A DNA stretch of 40,171 nucleotides. Source: Candidatus Tepidifontimicrobium thermophilum (lineage in GTDB: Bacteria; Sysuimicrobiota; Sysuimicrobiia; Sysuimicrobiales; Sysuimicrobiaceae). Shown here piece by piece: positions 38,156 through 40,171 of this stretch (its first letter is position 1; each line of letters begins with the position of its first letter). Under the pieces are notes generated by a model, which was not told the DNA's origin, made no database searches, and saw only the letters and a list, made by a program, of their open reading frames with translations. Location: positions 1 to 40,171 of the forward strand of contig JAVKKH010000020.1 in assembly GCA_031296405.1 (NCBI GenBank). The letters are read 5' to 3'. The translations under genes and the position numbers were made by a program.

Positions 38156-39181
38156 ATGACGGTGCGAAAGGCGTGGTTGGTGCTAGCTGGTCTGCTGCTG
38201 CTCCTGCCCGCCTCTTCCGGGGCGGGCCCCGCTCAGCGGGTGGTGGTACTGTGTAGCCCGAACCCCGCTTGGTGCGACGCCATCAAGGAGGAGTTCCCTA
38301 AGGCGACGGGGATCGGTCTCGACTACGTACGGCTGAGCTCCGGCGAGGGGCTGGCACGGCTGCGGGCGGAGCGGCGCAACCCCAGCTTCGACGTGTGGTT
38401 CGGGGGTACCGGGGACCCCCACATGGTGGCCTTCGAGGAGGGTCTCACGGAGGCGTACCGGCCGAGGAGCTGGAATGACCTGCGTCCCGAGCTGCGGGAG
38501 GCGGTGGCGGGGAAGTACATCCCCCTCTACGCGGGGATCCTGGGGTGGGCGCTGAACGAGCGGGTCCTCCGGGAGCGCAACGCGCCCGTCCCCCGGACGT
38601 GGAAGGACCTGGCGGACCCCCGCTACCGGGGGCTGGTGGCGTACCCGAACCCCAACACCTCGGGCACCGGCTACACCATGCTGGCGACCTTGGTCCAGCT
38701 GTACGGAGAGCGGGAGGCCTTCGACCTGCTCAAGCAGATCCACCGGAACGTGGCCGAGTACACCCGCAGCGGCGCCGCGCCCGGCCAGCTCACGGGGCGG
38801 GGAGAAGTCGCCGTGGGCATCACCTTCATCCACGACGCGGTGGACCAGGTCCTGAAGGGGTTCCCGATCAGCTACGGGGCGCCCCGGGACGGCACCGGGT
38901 ACGAGATCGGGGGACTCAGCCTGGTGAAGGGCGGTCCCAACCGGGCTGCCGCCATCACCTTCATCGAGTGGGCGCTGACGCCGGAGGCGCAGCGACTCGG
39001 ACCGGAGAAGGGCCAGTCCTACCAGATCCCGTCCAACAGCAAGACCCCCATCCCGCCCGTGGCGCCGCGGTTTGAGGCGTTCCGGGTCATCAAGTACGAC
39101 TTCGTGAAGTACGGGAGCGCCGCGGTCCGGGACCGTCTGGTGAAGCGCTGGACGGACGAAGTGTTCCCGCTTCCCAAGTAG
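38156..39181 (+). CDS. Second ABC substrate-binding protein, Fe3+/phosphonate/polyamine type
   Basis: A 341-residue exported binding protein. The signal peptide is RKAWLVLAGLLLLLPASSG. The mature part starts QRVVVLCSPNPAWCDAIKEE and includes LRAERRNPSFDVWFGGTGDP, YAGILGWALNERVLRERNAP, LVAYPNPNTSGTGYTMLATL and LSLVKGGPNRAAAITFIEWA. Two Cys in the first 15 mature residues (LCSPNPAWC) may form a disulfide. It is clearly a paralogue type of the binding protein at 34319 but much diverged. ATG 38156 has GGGAGGAGGGG upstream. A permease gene follows after 5 bases. Confidence 0.9.
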   Translation: MTVRKAWLVLAGLLLLLPASSGAGPAQRVVVLCSPNPAWCDAIKEEFPKATGIGLDYVRLSSGEGLARLRAERRNPSFDVWFGGTGDPHMVAFEEGLTEAYRPRSWNDLRPELREAVAGKYIPLYAGILGWALNERVLRERNAPVPRTWKDLADPRYRGLVAYPNPNTSGTGYTMLATLVQLYGEREAFDLLKQIHRNVAEYTRSGAAPGQLTGRGEVAVGITFIHDAVDQVLKGFPISYGAPRDGTGYEIGGLSLVKGGPNRAAAITFIEWALTPEAQRLGPEKGQSYQIPSNSKTPIPPVAPRFEAFRVIKYDFVKYGSAAVRDRLVKRWTDEVFPLPK

Positions 39182-39186
39182 GGGAG

Positions 39187-40171
39187 TTGGCGCGGGCGGT
39201 CGCGGTTGCGCAACTCCGCTGGGCCGCCCAGCCGGCCGTAGCCGGCTGGGCGGCGCTCACCCTGCTGGCGGCCTCCGCCCTGCCGTGGAGCCGTACGGGA
39301 CGGGATCTGGGCTCGTGGGTGGCGGAGTCTACCGGGTTCGCTTTAGCGTCGGGCTCCTTCCTGGCGGCGGGAGTGCTGCTGGTCGCCGCCGCCACCCTTC
39401 TGGTGGCGGTGTGGCCCGGGCCCGAGCGGAGCCGCGGCGCTGCGCTGGTGGCCCTGGCGCTGGCGGGCGTGGTGCTGTCCGGCTTGCTCGTGGCGTTCCG
39501 GGGCACCCCGCTCGGCCCGGGTGCGGTGGTGGCCGTCCTGGGGTTTCTCACCCTTACGGGGTTCGGACTGTCCACCTCTGGCTGGTGGTTCGTAGACCCG
39601 TTCCTCTCCGCGGCGGTGCTGTGGGCCGCCGCCTTCGTGACGCTGTTCATCCTGCTACCCCTGGCTTCCGTGGTGGTGGCCAGCGTGTGGGTGGACGGCC
39701 GCCTCACCACCGAGGTCCTGCAGCGGACCCTCAGCTCGCCCGCCTTTTTCGCCCTGGACCACCCGGGTACGGCCAGAAACGAACTGTTGCTGGCCGCCCA
39801 GGGCGGCGGTGTGGTGGCGGTGCTCACGGGCGTCGTGCTGTGGCGGCTGGGTTGGGGGCAGCGGGCCTTGCGGGGGGCCGCGTTCGGTGGGCTGGCCGCG
39901 GCGGCGCTGGCGGCCCTGTACCTGGGCTTCGGGGCCCTGCGGAACAGCCTCCTCCTGGCGGTGGTGGTGGGCGCGGTGTCCACCGGGCTGGGCTTTGCGT
40001 TCGCGCTGCTGTCGGAGCGGTCCCAGCTGCCTACGCGCCGGCTCATGGGGCCGCTGTCGGTGCTCCCCCTCATCACCCCTCCCTTCGTGCTGGGCATTGC
40101 TATGCTGTACCTGTTCGGCCGACGGGGCTTCGTGACGTACCGGCTCCTGGGTGTGTCCACGGACGTGTTCT
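39187..40171 (+). CDS. ABC transporter permease, truncated by the window end
   Basis: The first 328 codons are present and open to the window edge. An N-terminal region of about 250 residues has seven or so hydrophobic segments (WAALTLLAASALPW, SFLAAGVLLVAAATLLVAV, AVLWAAAFVTLFILLPLASV). It precedes the start of a BPD_transp_1 domain: LRNSLLLAVVVGAVSTGLGF, then FALLSERSQLPTRRL and ITPPFVLGIAMLYLFGRRGF. FbpB-type permeases do not usually carry so long a membrane region first. TTG 39187 follows GGGGAG and lies 5 bases after the preceding stop. Confidence 0.85.
   Translation, partial: MARAVAVAQLRWAAQPAVAGWAALTLLAASALPWSRTGRDLGSWVAESTGFALASGSFLAAGVLLVAAATLLVAVWPGPERSRGAALVALALAGVVLSGLLVAFRGTPLGPGAVVAVLGFLTLTGFGLSTSGWWFVDPFLSAAVLWAAAFVTLFILLPLASVVVASVWVDGRLTTEVLQRTLSSPAFFALDHPGTARNELLLAAQGGGVVAVLTGVVLWRLGWGQRALRGAAFGGLAAAALAALYLGFGALRNSLLLAVVVGAVSTGLGFAFALLSERSQLPTRRLMGPLSVLPLITPPFVLGIAMLYLFGRRGFVTYRLLGVSTDVF

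Noticed and set aside
1-40171. CRISPR array, tRNA or rRNA genes, prophage
   Set aside because: I saw no regularly spaced repeats, no tRNA-like cloverleaf with CCA end, no rRNA sequence and no phage structural genes.

Overview
The window is about 40 kb of very GC-rich bacterial DNA with tightly packed genes, frequent GTG and TTG starts, and several promoters whose -10 box lies only 6-8 bases from a start codon. The centre (about 11.2-20.3 kb) carries DUF951-ychF-rpsF-ssb-rpsR-DUF2232-rplI-lonC-dnaB. This order resembles the yyaF-rpsF-ssb-rpsR and yybS-rplI-dnaC neighbourhoods of Bacillota. I infer a high-GC, possibly thermophilic member of the Bacillota or a related deep lineage (Thermaerobacter/Limnochordia or Sysuimicrobiota type). 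The species cannot be named from the sequence.

Region 1 (1-2.4 kb): the decayed end of an IS256-family element abuts a carboxymuconolactone-decarboxylase-like gene that has lost its 5' end. That gene overlaps a MetE-like methyltransferase gene. Region 2 (2.4-5.8 kb): a one-component regulator (HTH plus periplasmic-binding-like domain) heads an operon with molybdate/tungstate ABC genes modA and modB and a TauE/SafE permease. No modC ATPase is present. Region 3 (5.9-11.2 kb): a VapBC-like toxin-antitoxin pair with a palindromic operator, a MEMO1-family protein, an MFS transporter, a thioredoxin-like protein with WCGDC, and a membrane-fused spermidine-synthase-like protein.

Region 4 (11.2-20.3 kb): the housekeeping cluster. 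It has a good promoter and a structured leader before rpsF. About 190 bases rich in DnaA-box-like TCCACA sites lie between lonC and dnaB. The dnaB gene carries a 343-residue intein in its P-loop, and the intein's LAGLIDADG motifs look dead. Region 5 (20.3-25.8 kb): a Pro-rich exported protein with a repeated motif, a multiply frameshifted Uma2-family pseudogene, a URO-D-family protein, a GNAT enzyme, a bacterial eIF2B-alpha-like protein followed by an inositol-monophosphatase-family enzyme, and a RibU riboflavin transporter. ribU is preceded by a clear FMN riboswitch, a promoter and a terminator.

Region 6 (25.8-40.2 kb): a myo-inositol catabolism locus (iolE divergent from iolB-iolC-iclR-iolD-iolG-isomerase-HAD phosphatase) runs into two Fe3+/phosphonate/spermidine-type ABC transporters. 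The first is complete (binding protein, double permease, ATPase). The second has a binding protein and a permease cut by the window end. Two tandem copies of TTCG-N5-CCGAA between iclR and iolD are the likely operator of the IclR regulator. iolA and iolJ are not in the window. Together these genes suggest growth on inositol or a related polyol, with dedicated import and local regulation.
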